Virus record (IMG/VR): IMGVR_UViG_3300035698_029839
Coordinates: 124,001 to 188,000 of that record
Length of the DNA stretch: 64,000 bases
Direction: 5' to 3' (one strand)
Source of the DNA: a virus
This document shows positions 8,968 through 16,360 of this stretch, in pieces. Every line of letters begins with the position of its first letter. Within the stretch, counting starts at the first letter, position 1. The notes beneath the pieces were generated by a model. That model ran no database searches, was not told the DNA's origin, and saw nothing but the letters and a program-made list of their open reading frames with translations. Position numbers and translations under genes: made by a program.

Positions 8968-9168
8968 ATGGCAGAGTTTTGTGAGCTTTGTGCTAAAGAT
9001 CTTAATTTTCCATATGGAGATTTTAAAGGACTGACTGCTAAGAAAGCGTGGAGTGAAGGGAGGGCAGCTGTTGTTATTTGCGAGGGTTGCGGTCCTATCC
9101 AAGTAGATCCTGAAGGGAATTGTGTAACTATTGATTGTTTTAAAAAACATGGAAAAAAAGTTAAATAG
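8968..9168 (+). CDS. Small zinc-ribbon protein
   Basis: 66 residues. CELC near the N-terminus and CEGC near residue 42 form a CxxC...CxxC zinc-ribbon pattern with GDFKGLTAKKAW between them. RBS AGGAGC. Probably a zinc-stabilised adaptor; no specific role is visible. Confidence 0.7.
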   Translation: MAEFCELCAKDLNFPYGDFKGLTAKKAWSEGRAAVVICEGCGPIQVDPEGNCVTIDCFKKHGKKVK

Positions 9169-9179
9169 GAGTAAAGAGT

Positions 9180-9713
9180 ATGAATAATTTAGATGGAATA
9201 AAAGCGTTTTTGTCTGGTGGAATAGATAGAGTAGAAGATGATGGGACGCAATGGAGACAAGAAATTAGACAGAAATGTGAGGATCTACCGATAATTTTTT
9301 TTGATCCTACTGATAAACCTGATGGACTAGGATGTGAAGTTGGAATGGAAAAAGATACAATTAAAAAATACTTAAGACAAGGAGATTGGGAGTCTGCTTC
9401 TGAATGGAGTAAAAATGTACGTCATATTGATCTTAGAATGATTGATAAAACAGATTTATATATTATTTATGTGGATTTAGACTGCCACTTATGTGGTACT
9501 TATAATGAGCTTTTTGAGGCAGAAAAACAACAAAAACCACTTTTTGCAATAATGAAAGAACCTTATAGGAAATGTGATTTTCCTGCATGGTTGGTTTCTA
9601 TATTTAGAGAAAAAGAGGTTTTTGAGGGCATCGACAATTGTGTAGATTATCTAAAGCAGATTAATAATGGTCAAATAAAGATGGACGATAGGTGGCTGAG
9701 AATTAATGTTTAA
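9180..9713 (+). CDS. Nucleoside 2-deoxyribosyltransferase-like protein
   Basis: 177 residues. AFLSGGID near the start, a WR pair, DPTDKPDG, RHIDLRMIDKTDLYIIYVD and a CGTYNELFEAEKQQKPLF stretch match the fold of nucleoside 2-deoxyribosyltransferase-like proteins (GG near the N-terminus, Asp at the end of a central strand, then GTxxE). These cleave or exchange the N-glycosidic bond of deoxynucleosides or related nucleotides. Catalytic assignment is by pattern only. RBS TAGGAGT. Confidence 0.7.
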   Translation: MNNLDGIKAFLSGGIDRVEDDGTQWRQEIRQKCEDLPIIFFDPTDKPDGLGCEVGMEKDTIKKYLRQGDWESASEWSKNVRHIDLRMIDKTDLYIIYVDLDCHLCGTYNELFEAEKQQKPLFAIMKEPYRKCDFPAWLVSIFREKEVFEGIDNCVDYLKQINNGQIKMDDRWLRINV

Positions 9714-9716
9714 TGT

Positions 9717-9742
9717 TTGTAAAGTGAAAGTAAAGATATTAA
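9717..9742 (+). promoter_or_regulatory. Weak GTGAAA-family promoter candidate
   Basis: TTGTAA followed by AGTGAAAG, but the best -10 (TATTAA, 9737-9742) is off consensus and only 14 bases away. It sits in the 78-base gap before the gene at 9792. The GTGAAA element is clear; the -10 is not. Confidence 0.35.
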
Positions 9743-9791
9743 GATAGTAGAATATTAAGTAATTTTAAAAATAAATATAGGAGTTATAAGA

Positions 9792-10241
9792 ATGGCACAA
9801 GAAAAACCAAATTATGAAGTAAATGATGAATTCAATAACATGGCAGTCAAACTTGTTGAGAAGTATTCTGAAAAATTTAATAACATTGAAGTTGGTAAGG
9901 TGTGTTGTGTCAATTTGACGAACAAGCCTCGTAAAGAGGTGGAGGGAGTGGTTGAGAGAATATGGAAACTTAAGGCTGTTAAAATGCCTGAGGCTATTCA
10001 TAACCCATTCGGGTGGTACGTTATTCTTCACACGGATGACTGGGAAGCAATGAGTGAAAAACATAAATTAGCTCTTGTCGCTGATGTCCTTCATGGAATA
10101 CCAAATGATCAAGATAATGAGGGTAGGGTCAATCCTTGTAATGTCAAAGGTTATCTTCCTATATTTGAAACTCTTGGAATCAAATATCTTGATGATCCTA
10201 ACATCCCTCATCTTCTTGATGAGGATGTTGTCTGGAAATAA
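9792..10241 (+). CDS. Putative phage metallopeptidase-like protein lacking the HExxH motif
   Basis: 149 residues. Layout resembles the putative phage metallopeptidase family: GWYVILHTDDWEAMSEKHK, a helix, then a late Asp-rich segment. Where the family carries HExxH, this protein has ADVLH, so a zinc site is doubtful. It may be a non-catalytic descendant or an unrelated protein. RBS TAGGAGT; overlaps the next gene by one base. Confidence 0.45.
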   Translation: MAQEKPNYEVNDEFNNMAVKLVEKYSEKFNNIEVGKVCCVNLTNKPRKEVEGVVERIWKLKAVKMPEAIHNPFGWYVILHTDDWEAMSEKHKLALVADVLHGIPNDQDNEGRVNPCNVKGYLPIFETLGIKYLDDPNIPHLLDEDVVWK

Positions 10242-10438
10242 TGAATAAAGATAAATGTAAAAGAAATCCTGTTTGTATGTCAACTGCTGGAAAATGTAAT
10301 TGGTGTAATAACAAAAGAGCAGTTATTTCTGATGGGACATATGTTTATTGTTCTAAAGAATGTAAAGAAAAATTCTTAAAGAATGCCATGGAAGCAATGA
10401 GAGATCCTTATAGCCAATTAGGAGATAATGATGAGTAG
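10241..10438 (+). CDS. Small Cys-rich zinc-finger protein
   Basis: 65 residues. CNWC followed by YCSKEC is a treble-clef/TRASH-like pattern (CxxC...CxxxC), preceded by two more Cys. Starts in the stop of the gene before and overlaps the next. Likely a zinc-stabilised binding protein; partner unknown. Confidence 0.7.
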   Translation: MNKDKCKRNPVCMSTAGKCNWCNNKRAVISDGTYVYCSKECKEKFLKNAMEAMRDPYSQLGDNDE

Positions 10439-10748
10439 ACAAAGAGTAGGTATAATTATAGGTGATTTGAGCGGTGGAGATGCTATTTTCCAAGTGGTTT
10501 CTGAAGAAGATTATAAAACAGTATGTGCTTTTAATCCAACAAGAGAATATGATGATATACAACATGGGAAAAAACAAATTCTTGATGTGGACAAATATCA
10601 GGAGATGGTTGGAGCATATTTTTATGATGCAGAAAAAGATGGAAGTAATGAGAAAGTCTTAAAAGAATTCTTTACTCAAATATTTGCTCCTAAAAAAATA
10701 GATTTATCGGAATATGATATCGTTGGCATATTGACTTTACCAGATTAA
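10431..10748 (+). CDS. Hypothetical protein, 105 aa
   Basis: Not recognised. Begins SRQRVGIIIGDLSGGDAIF. Two ATGs (10428 and 10431) are possible; TAGGAG at 10419-10424 suits the second better. Overlaps the zinc-finger gene by 8 bases. No motif decides a function. Confidence 0.65.
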   Translation: MSRQRVGIIIGDLSGGDAIFQVVSEEDYKTVCAFNPTREYDDIQHGKKQILDVDKYQEMVGAYFYDAEKDGSNEKVLKEFFTQIFAPKKIDLSEYDIVGILTLPD

Positions 10749-10765
10749 AAGAATAGGAAAAAATT

Positions 10766-10963
10766 ATGTGTTGGCATAAATATTCAAAATGGGAATTAAC
10801 TGGAGGATATGACATTTGTAATTATCCTATTCAATCCAGAATATGTAAGAAATGTGGAAAAGCAAAGGTACGTTCAATTAAAGGCACTTTTATTATTATT
10901 AGTAGAAACTCTATTTCCGTTGTAACAGAAAAAATAAAGGAGCAACAAGAATGTATAGAATAG
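10766..10963 (+). CDS. Small zinc-binding protein
   Basis: 65 residues. Starts CWHKYSKWEL, then QSRICKKCGK: the CWHxW...RxCxxCG pattern of small phage zinc proteins. RBS TAGGAAA. Overlaps the next gene by 13 bases. Confidence 0.65.
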   Translation: MCWHKYSKWELTGGYDICNYPIQSRICKKCGKAKVRSIKGTFIIISRNSISVVTEKIKEQQECIE

Positions 10964-11166
10964 ATGAATTTTTAAAATATTATGATAGTTTAAAAGGGGT
11001 TGATACATTGATTTCTCCAGGGGTTTGGGTACATGCTAGACCTTTACCTTTTTATTATGGTATTCTTTCTAAATCTTTTTGGAGAGAAAGAAAACAAAGA
11101 AAAAAAGATGCTAAAGCTGTCCTAAAAGGAGAAGCTATAGCAGTAACTTGGAAAGCAGAAAAATGA
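10951..11166 (+). CDS. Hypothetical protein, 71 aa
   Basis: Not recognised. Aromatic N-terminal half (PLPFYYGIL) and basic middle (WRERKQRKKDAK). AAGGAGC precedes the ATG. Its TGA overlaps the next ATG (ATGA). Confidence 0.6.
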   Translation: MYRIDEFLKYYDSLKGVDTLISPGVWVHARPLPFYYGILSKSFWRERKQRKKDAKAVLKGEAIAVTWKAEK

Positions 11167-11411
11167 AATTAGAATTATTAAAAATTGATAAAGAATTTCT
11201 CAAAGAAAATTGTTTTATTGTAAAGGTAGGGAGTGAAGATAGACCTGCTGATGTCATAGACATACAAAATATTCAAGAGTGCTTGAAGGATTTATTTAAA
11301 ACGATGGAACTGGATTTTGAACCTGCTGTTTTAGTGACTCATCATTGTATGGATTTTGAGAAAATTAGTAAAAAAGAGGCAAAAGAATTAGTAAATAGTT
11401 TACTTAAATAA
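11163..11411 (+). CDS. Hypothetical protein, 82 aa
   Basis: Not recognised. I use ATG 11163, which overlaps the preceding stop as ATGA, rather than the upstream ATG at 11148. Mixed alpha/beta, ending with a KKEAKELVNSLLK helix. Confidence 0.6.
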   Translation: MKLELLKIDKEFLKENCFIVKVGSEDRPADVIDIQNIQECLKDLFKTMELDFEPAVLVTHHCMDFEKISKKEAKELVNSLLK

Positions 11412-11425
11412 AAATAGGAGTAAAA

Positions 11426-11881
11426 ATGGCAAAGTATCAATTGTGGTCAAGAGATGAGTACGGACAAGGAAGTATTATTACGACTTCCGAAGATGTAGAT
11501 GAAGTTATCAAAGCAGCTAAGGAAGAAGTTACAAATCTTAATGTTAATAATGCTTTAACCGCTACGGACAGAGAAAATAACTGGGAAGCTTATTTTGTAG
11601 ATGTCAAAAACTCAGCAAAAAATTCAAAAATAAAATATGCTTACTGTGGCATGGATCTTCATACTAAAGATAGAGTTTATGCTATTTCAGAGGATAGCGT
11701 AGAATCTACTGTTATGTCAGAAGTTTCTGATGTAGCTGTTGAAATTTATCTTGGTAATGTTTCTACAAGTAGAAAAGAAGAGAAGGATTGGATCGGGACG
11801 GATTTGAGAGTTAGACCAATCCACAATACAGATCATCCAGATCTGCAAGGTAAGACGATGTTTTTTGTAAAAAAGATATAA
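11426..11881 (+). CDS. Hypothetical protein, 151 aa
   Basis: Not recognised. Starts AKYQLWSRDEYGQGS with an N-terminal strand-helix layout (EDVDEVIKAAKEEV). RBS TAGGAG. One base separates it from the gene at 11883, suggesting co-translation. Confidence 0.65.
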   Translation: MAKYQLWSRDEYGQGSIITTSEDVDEVIKAAKEEVTNLNVNNALTATDRENNWEAYFVDVKNSAKNSKIKYAYCGMDLHTKDRVYAISEDSVESTVMSEVSDVAVEIYLGNVSTSRKEEKDWIGTDLRVRPIHNTDHPDLQGKTMFFVKKI

Positions 11882-11882
11882 T

Positions 11883-12302
11883 ATGGCAAAAAAATTTGAT
11901 AAAGTAAAAGATAGTGGAAAAAGACAGGAATTTGGAACAGGTAGTGTCAGAGATACGAATATAGGAAAAGGACGCTTTGATTTAATGCCTCCATATGCTC
12001 TTTTAAGATTAGCCCAGCATTATGAAAATGGGGCAGAAAAGTATGGAGACCGAAACTGGGAGAAGGGCCAACCATTAAGTAGATATGTTGATTCTGCTTT
12101 AAGGCATATGTTAAAGTTATTGATGGGTTTAGAAGATGAAGATCATCTTAGTGCCGCAGCTTGGAATATTTTAGCTGTTGTAGAAACTCAAATGAGAATA
12201 AGGTTAGGTCTTTTGCCTAAAGAGCTGGACGATCTTCCAACTGTTTATAAAGATTTTTTTGATGAATTATTTCCACCAGAAGAAAAAGAGAGTAAAAAAT
12301 GA
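11883..12302 (+). CDS. dATP/dGTP diphosphohydrolase-like protein
   Basis: 139 residues. GKGRFDLMPPYALLRLAQHYENG, then YGDRNWEKG, SALRHMLKLL and ED.HLSAAAWNILA match the family annotated as dATP/dGTP diphosphohydrolase N-terminal (MazG-fold, related to MazZ of 2-aminoadenine phages). It would hydrolyse a purine dNTP to the monophosphate. No PurZ is seen in this window, so base replacement is not supported here. ATGA overlap with the next gene. Confidence 0.8.
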   Translation: MAKKFDKVKDSGKRQEFGTGSVRDTNIGKGRFDLMPPYALLRLAQHYENGAEKYGDRNWEKGQPLSRYVDSALRHMLKLLMGLEDEDHLSAAAWNILAVVETQMRIRLGLLPKELDDLPTVYKDFFDELFPPEEKESKK

Positions 12303-12493
12303 AAAAAACTTATTGTAATATTTGCGAAAATAAATTTGATGATAGAGATGAATATATCAATGGCAAAATGATACTTTCATATACAGAATATCTCGGAGAT
12401 GATGGTTCTTCTTCTGTGGAAGAAGATAATGATCTTTGCGAAGAGTGTCTTATTAAGATTAGAAATTATATTTATGATATAAGGAAGAAATAA
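12299..12493 (+). CDS. Small zinc-binding protein
   Basis: 64 residues. CNIC near residue 6 and CEEC near residue 49 form a CxxC...CxxC site. Overlaps the stop of the diphosphohydrolase-like gene by 4 bases. Role unknown. Confidence 0.65.
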   Translation: MKKTYCNICENKFDDRDEYINGKMILSYTEYLGDDGSSSVEEDNDLCEECLIKIRNYIYDIRKK

Positions 12494-12495
12494 TA

Positions 12496-12894
12496 ATGAT
12501 TAAAGTAGAACAAGCAGAAATAGATATATCGGAAACAACGGTTAGGGCTCTATTAGCAGCTATAGAAAAGGCAAAAGAAACTGTTGAATTTTCAGAGGGC
12601 ATGAGTCCTATGCCTGATGGAGATATGTCTATGTATCAATATGAAGTAGAAAAAAGAAAAAGAGGTTGTGTCCTAGTTTCTACTCCTTACAGTGGAATAA
12701 AATATAGGGTTGAGGTTGAGGTTATACCTCATTCTCAAGAAGGTTTGGGATATAAGTTAGAAGAGCTACAAGAACCAAAACCTTCTAGTTGCAGTGGAAT
12801 TATTTTAGAAAAGAAAAAGGAATCTGAAAAAAATAATACTGAACTTTGGCATGATAAATCCTTGTCCAGAGATATGAAAGATAAAAAACAATAA
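12496..12894 (+). CDS. Hypothetical protein, 132 aa
   Basis: Not recognised. N-terminal helix (TTVRALLAAIEKAKET), a central beta region (YRVEVEVIP) and a charged C-terminus. Starts two bases after the zinc protein. Confidence 0.6.
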   Translation: MIKVEQAEIDISETTVRALLAAIEKAKETVEFSEGMSPMPDGDMSMYQYEVEKRKRGCVLVSTPYSGIKYRVEVEVIPHSQEGLGYKLEELQEPKPSSCSGIILEKKKESEKNNTELWHDKSLSRDMKDKKQ

Positions 12895-12918
12895 TATAGT
12901 TAATGAAAGGGTAATAAA

Positions 12919-13185
12919 ATGAAAGAAGTTGAAGGTGTAGATTTAAATGATTTAGTATCTGAAGTATCTGAAAAGATTTTGGTGGAAAGAAGAAGTTCGG
13001 CAGCAGGTCTTATTAAACATTAGTTGCAAAGAATAGAGCAATTAGTTTGTGATGTTAATAGTGGAGAAAAAGAATTGAAAAAGAAAAAAGAGAAACTTGC
13101 TAAAGCACAAGAAAAAATAGATAAAATAAAAAGTGGTAATTGGCAAGTCCTTTCAGAAATAGATAATAAAAATAGAGAACAATAA
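12919..13185 (+). pseudogene. Small ORF interrupted by an in-frame TAG
   Basis: ATG 12919 (after AAAGGGTAATAAA) opens a frame that meets TAG at 13021-13023 after 34 codons and then continues 53 codons without a stop to TAA 13183-13185. The second part is a Lys-rich coiled coil (KELKKKKEKLAKAQEK). The final TAA overlaps the next ATG as TAATG, the usual coupling here, which suggests the full 88-codon frame was one gene. TAG serves as a stop elsewhere in the window, so this is an amber mutation, a suppressed stop, or a restart at TTG 13024. Confidence 0.55.
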
Positions 13186-13373
13186 TGATCCCTGATCCCA
13201 TAGAAAGAATGGAAGCATCTGTTGAAAGATGGGCAGGGAAAAATATTAAGGGTGATAAGTTTTTATGCGGATGTGGCAAATGGTGTGATTTGGATAAAGC
13301 AGAATCGTTGAGCGACAATCCTTATGCTATTCCTGTTTGTCGTGATTGTTGTAAAGAATATATGAAAGAATAA
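13185..13373 (+). CDS. Small zinc-binding protein
   Basis: 62 residues. CGCGKWC near residue 29 and CRDCC near residue 52 give a zinc-ribbon-like set of Cys. Start shares one base with the preceding TAA. Confidence 0.65.
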   Translation: MIPDPIERMEASVERWAGKNIKGDKFLCGCGKWCDLDKAESLSDNPYAIPVCRDCCKEYMKE

Positions 13374-13376
13374 AAG

Positions 13377-13658
13377 ATGAAAGTCCTATTTGTTACGAGT
13401 GATGGAGATTATGGTGCTTGGAATTTTGAAGAGTATTGTGATCTGAAAAAAATTAGCCACATAGAGATATGGGAAAAAGTAAATAATTCTTCCCAGGAAA
13501 TATGGACTTATGAAAATGAAAAAGAAGGTCTTAACTTTGAGGTGTCCTCTTTTGAATTCGGAGATATTGATACTGATTTTGTTAATTTTATCAATGATAA
13601 AATTGTAGATTATGATGGTGGTAAACATACAAATTTCTATGTAATAGAAGAAGAATAA
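13377..13658 (+). CDS. Hypothetical protein, 93 aa
   Basis: Not recognised. Begins KVLFVTSDGDYGAWNFEEY with an N-terminal strand and acidic surface. Two bases separate it from the next gene. Confidence 0.6.
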   Translation: MKVLFVTSDGDYGAWNFEEYCDLKKISHIEIWEKVNNSSQEIWTYENEKEGLNFEVSSFEFGDIDTDFVNFINDKIVDYDGGKHTNFYVIEEE

Positions 13659-13660
13659 AA

Positions 13661-13882
13661 ATGAAAGTATGGGTTACAAGAGATAAGACAGATAGTGTGA
13701 GGGGTATTGTAAAGGTATGGGCAAGAGAACCTGAGAAAAAAGATAATAGTTTTTTTGATCCTATTTTTACTGCGATTCGAGGATGGATAATTATGTCAGC
13801 GAGAGATTTTAAAGATTCTTTTGGTTTTACTCCCCGCAAAGGAAGTTGTAAACAATATGAATTAAAGATTGAGAAAGGATAA
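13661..13882 (+). CDS. Hypothetical protein, 73 aa
   Basis: Not recognised. KVWVTRDKTDSVRGIVKVWAREP suggests a small beta fold. Member of the tightly packed run 12919-14182. Confidence 0.6.
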   Translation: MKVWVTRDKTDSVRGIVKVWAREPEKKDNSFFDPIFTAIRGWIIMSARDFKDSFGFTPRKGSCKQYELKIEKG

Positions 13883-13885
13883 AAA

Positions 13886-14182
13886 ATGAAAGAAACCAAA
13901 AAATCATTAATACCATATTATAAAAAAATAAGCTTAAGAGGTAGAGAAACAGTAAGAAATTATGTTTTTCCAGGTGGAGAAATGGTTACGATTTCTCATC
14001 CTGATTTTTTAATAATATCTGATAACGGGCATAGATTATATGATATGGAGGGGGTGTCTCATTATATTCCTTATGGATGGATACATTTGTATTGGGAAAA
14101 TAAAGGTGATAGATCATTTTTTTGTGAAGCGCCCATTAAAGAACAAGAAGATATGTTAGGAGAGAATGATAGTGAAAGTTGA
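13886..14182 (+). CDS. Hypothetical protein, 98 aa
   Basis: Not recognised. Basic start, then beta-prone segments (VSHYIPYGWIHLYWENKG). Its last 17 bases overlap the start of the clamp-loader gene. Confidence 0.6.
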   Translation: MKETKKSLIPYYKKISLRGRETVRNYVFPGGEMVTISHPDFLIISDNGHRLYDMEGVSHYIPYGWIHLYWENKGDRSFFCEAPIKEQEDMLGENDSES

Positions 14183-15281
14183 AACCCCACTCTCTCTAAA
14201 ATATCGTCCTAAAAAATTATCTGAAGTTATTGGACAACCAGTAGTAGTTAAGGCATTCAGGAATGCTTTTAAGATGAATAATCTTCATCATGCTTATATT
14301 CTAGCAGGTCAATTTGGTTGCGGGAAGACTAGTGTTGCTAGAATTGTAGCAGCTACAGAAAATTGTTTGGAGAATAAGAAAGATCCATGTGGCAAATGTA
14401 GTAATTGTAAAGAAATTTTGCTTGGTAAATCATATGAAGTTTTAGAAATAGATGCTGGCAGCGAAGGAAAAGTAGACAATATTAGGAGTCTACATAGGTC
14501 ATTACAGATATGTCCCGTTGAGTGTAAAACAAAATATGTTATTATTGATGAAGCTCATTCTCTAACAGGTTCTGCGGCAGAGGCCTCTCTTAAAATGATA
14601 GAAGAACCTCCTCCAATGGTTAGATTTATTCTTTGCACAACAGAGCCTCAAGCTTTTAAGGAGACTATTCTTAGCCGTTGTATTATGTGGTCTTTCAATA
14701 AGGTTTCTAGATCTGATATATTTCAGCATTTACAGAATATTTCTGAAAAAGAGCAATTAAATTGTGATGATAAAACACTTCAAATAATTTCAAGATATTC
14801 AAAAGGGTCAGTAAGAAATTCCTTACAACATTTACATAAGATTATGAATTATGTAGGAGAGGAACCTATAACATATGAATCTGCTGTTGAAGCACTCGGA
14901 GTTATAGATGATGTATTATATTTTGATCTTTTTGATGGTATTATAGCAAAAGATGCTATAAAATGTTTTATTACTATTAATAAAATATTTAGCGATGGCA
15001 AAGAAGCTAAGATAGTTATAGATGGAGTTTATGAACATCTAAATAATTTGCTTATTTCAAGAACTTGCAGAAAAGAACTTGATTCTTTTGATTTTACACA
15101 AGAAGAGGTTAAGAGATATTTACATCAAAATTCTACTATTGCCAAAAATGGTGGGGATGATATATTGCGAATGATGAATCTTTTAAGTTCAGTTTCGTTT
15201 GGAGTAGAGTATAGTTTGAATCCTGCTCAATTGCTTAACAAATTTGCTGTAGAATCGATTCGAATGTTTGCAAAAAGATAA
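14166..15281 (+). CDS. dnaX: Clamp loader subunit, DNA polymerase III gamma/tau-like
   Basis: 371 residues, AAA+ ATPase that opens the sliding clamp. LKYRPKKLSEVIGQ at the start, Walker A GQFGCGKT (48-55), a four-Cys zinc module (Cys67, 75, 78, 81), DEAH Walker B (128-131) and LSRC (169-172) are as in bacterial gamma. There is no tau extension. With the beta-type clamp (16361) and delta-like gene (17671) it supplies a phage clamp-loading set. GTG 14172 is an alternative start with better spacing from TAGGAG. Confidence 0.92.
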   Translation: MIVKVETPLSLKYRPKKLSEVIGQPVVVKAFRNAFKMNNLHHAYILAGQFGCGKTSVARIVAATENCLENKKDPCGKCSNCKEILLGKSYEVLEIDAGSEGKVDNIRSLHRSLQICPVECKTKYVIIDEAHSLTGSAAEASLKMIEEPPPMVRFILCTTEPQAFKETILSRCIMWSFNKVSRSDIFQHLQNISEKEQLNCDDKTLQIISRYSKGSVRNSLQHLHKIMNYVGEEPITYESAVEALGVIDDVLYFDLFDGIIAKDAIKCFITINKIFSDGKEAKIVIDGVYEHLNNLLISRTCRKELDSFDFTQEEVKRYLHQNSTIAKNGGDDILRMMNLLSSVSFGVEYSLNPAQLLNKFAVESIRMFAKR

Positions 15282-15360
15282 TAAAATCGGGCCTCAAGAC
15301 AATTTCAATCATATGTCGATATAAATACATAATTTATAAATATGATTGAAAGGAGTCCAT

Positions 15361-16077
15361 ATGGGTAAACATAGACCCGTTAGACGGATCTCTGGCCCAC
15401 TTGAAAAATTAGAATATGAAGATTTAGTTGAAGTTGTGAGGGGGAAAGCAAGAGATAATAAGAAGAATAATGCTTATAATGAAATTGAGAAAAGAATTAA
15501 AATTAAAGTCTTTTATATTACGAGACAATTTTATATTCCAGGTTTTAATTATGATGATGTGTTACAAGAAGCTTTATACGCTTTAAGATTTAAAGCTATC
15601 CCTGATTATGATGGTAGTAAAGGACAAGGAGATCAACCTTATCCTTTTGATAAATTTGCCATGCTTTGTATAAGGAGGCATTTATCAACGATATTAAAAA
15701 GTAGTTTTCGCAATAAAGAAAAAGCTTTAAATACTAGTTTTTCTTTGGATCAAGATAGAAGTTCTCATGATGATGAAAATTTATATTTATCAGATATTCT
15801 TTCTACTACTAACGAATCGTTGTTGGATAAAGTTAGTCAACAAGAATATTATAAAGAATTAATGGAGAAATTATACGGAAGACTCTCCAAGTTAGAAAAA
15901 AATGTTTTTGTTCTATATATCTGTAAATATTCTTACGATGAGATAACTGATAAGATTAACAAGTTTTATAAGTCCAGAGGAAAAAAAAGGAAGGTTAATG
16001 TAAAAAGCGTTGATAACGCATTGAGTCGTGTGAAAGTGAAGGCTAAAGAAATTTTTGACAAATATGAAAGTGAATAA
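15361..16077 (+). CDS. Sigma-70-family-like RNA polymerase sigma factor
   Basis: 238 residues from ATG 15361 (AAAGGAG just upstream). A region-2-like helix set (NYDDVLQEALYALRFKAIPDYD, then FDKFAMLCIRRHLSTILK) lies around residues 58-115 and a C-terminal region-4-like helix-turn-helix around 165-230 (LSKLEKNVFVLYICKYSYDEI, then SVDNALSRVKVKAKE). It probably redirects host RNA polymerase to phage promoters. Two more sigma-like genes lie at 55110 and 56247. Which promoter each reads is unknown. Confidence 0.8.
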   Translation: MGKHRPVRRISGPLEKLEYEDLVEVVRGKARDNKKNNAYNEIEKRIKIKVFYITRQFYIPGFNYDDVLQEALYALRFKAIPDYDGSKGQGDQPYPFDKFAMLCIRRHLSTILKSSFRNKEKALNTSFSLDQDRSSHDDENLYLSDILSTTNESLLDKVSQQEYYKELMEKLYGRLSKLEKNVFVLYICKYSYDEITDKINKFYKSRGKKRKVNVKSVDNALSRVKVKAKEIFDKYESE

Positions 16078-16079
16078 CA

Positions 16080-16277
16080 ATGATATTATTTGAATCACAT
16101 GAAATTGGTTGCGGTTGTTCATACTGTCGAGGAAAGCATAAATTGCATTATGGATTAAACATCCCTCCTCAATGGTGGGGCTGGAACTCGTGGTATGTTA
16201 TTAAATTATGGTCTCGTATTTATTTCCGATGGACAAATAGGTGGTTTCCAAGGCTGAAAAAAATAAATATGAAATAG
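16080..16277 (+). CDS. Small Trp/Cys-rich protein
   Basis: 65 residues. CGCSYCRGKHK near residues 11-21 and a Trp-rich second half (PPQWWGWNSWYV). Two bases after the sigma-like gene. Not recognised beyond a possible metal site. Confidence 0.6.
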   Translation: MILFESHEIGCGCSYCRGKHKLHYGLNIPPQWWGWNSWYVIKLWSRIYFRWTNRWFPRLKKINMK

Positions 16278-16285
16278 AATAATAA

Positions 16286-16313
16286 TTGAAAAGTGAATGT
16301 AAATAGATATAAT
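16286..16313 (+). promoter_or_regulatory. Promoter, GTGAAA family, before the sliding clamp
   Basis: TTGAAA (16286-16291), AGTGAATG, and TATAAT (16308-16313), spacer 16. Drives the clamp gene at 16361 and the genes after it. Confidence 0.78.
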
Positions 16314-16360
16314 GAAGTAGTAAATTAGCTAATTAGCAAATATTTCTTAAGGAGTAAAAC

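Noticed and set aside
11883-12302. Claim of a 2-aminoadenine genome
   Set aside because: Needs PurZ, which is not in the window; the diphosphohydrolase alone is not enough.
15318-15345. TATAAATA-like sequences as T4-type late promoters before sigma-like gene 1
   Set aside because: Two A+T-rich matches in one leader, not repeated before other genes; composition explains them.
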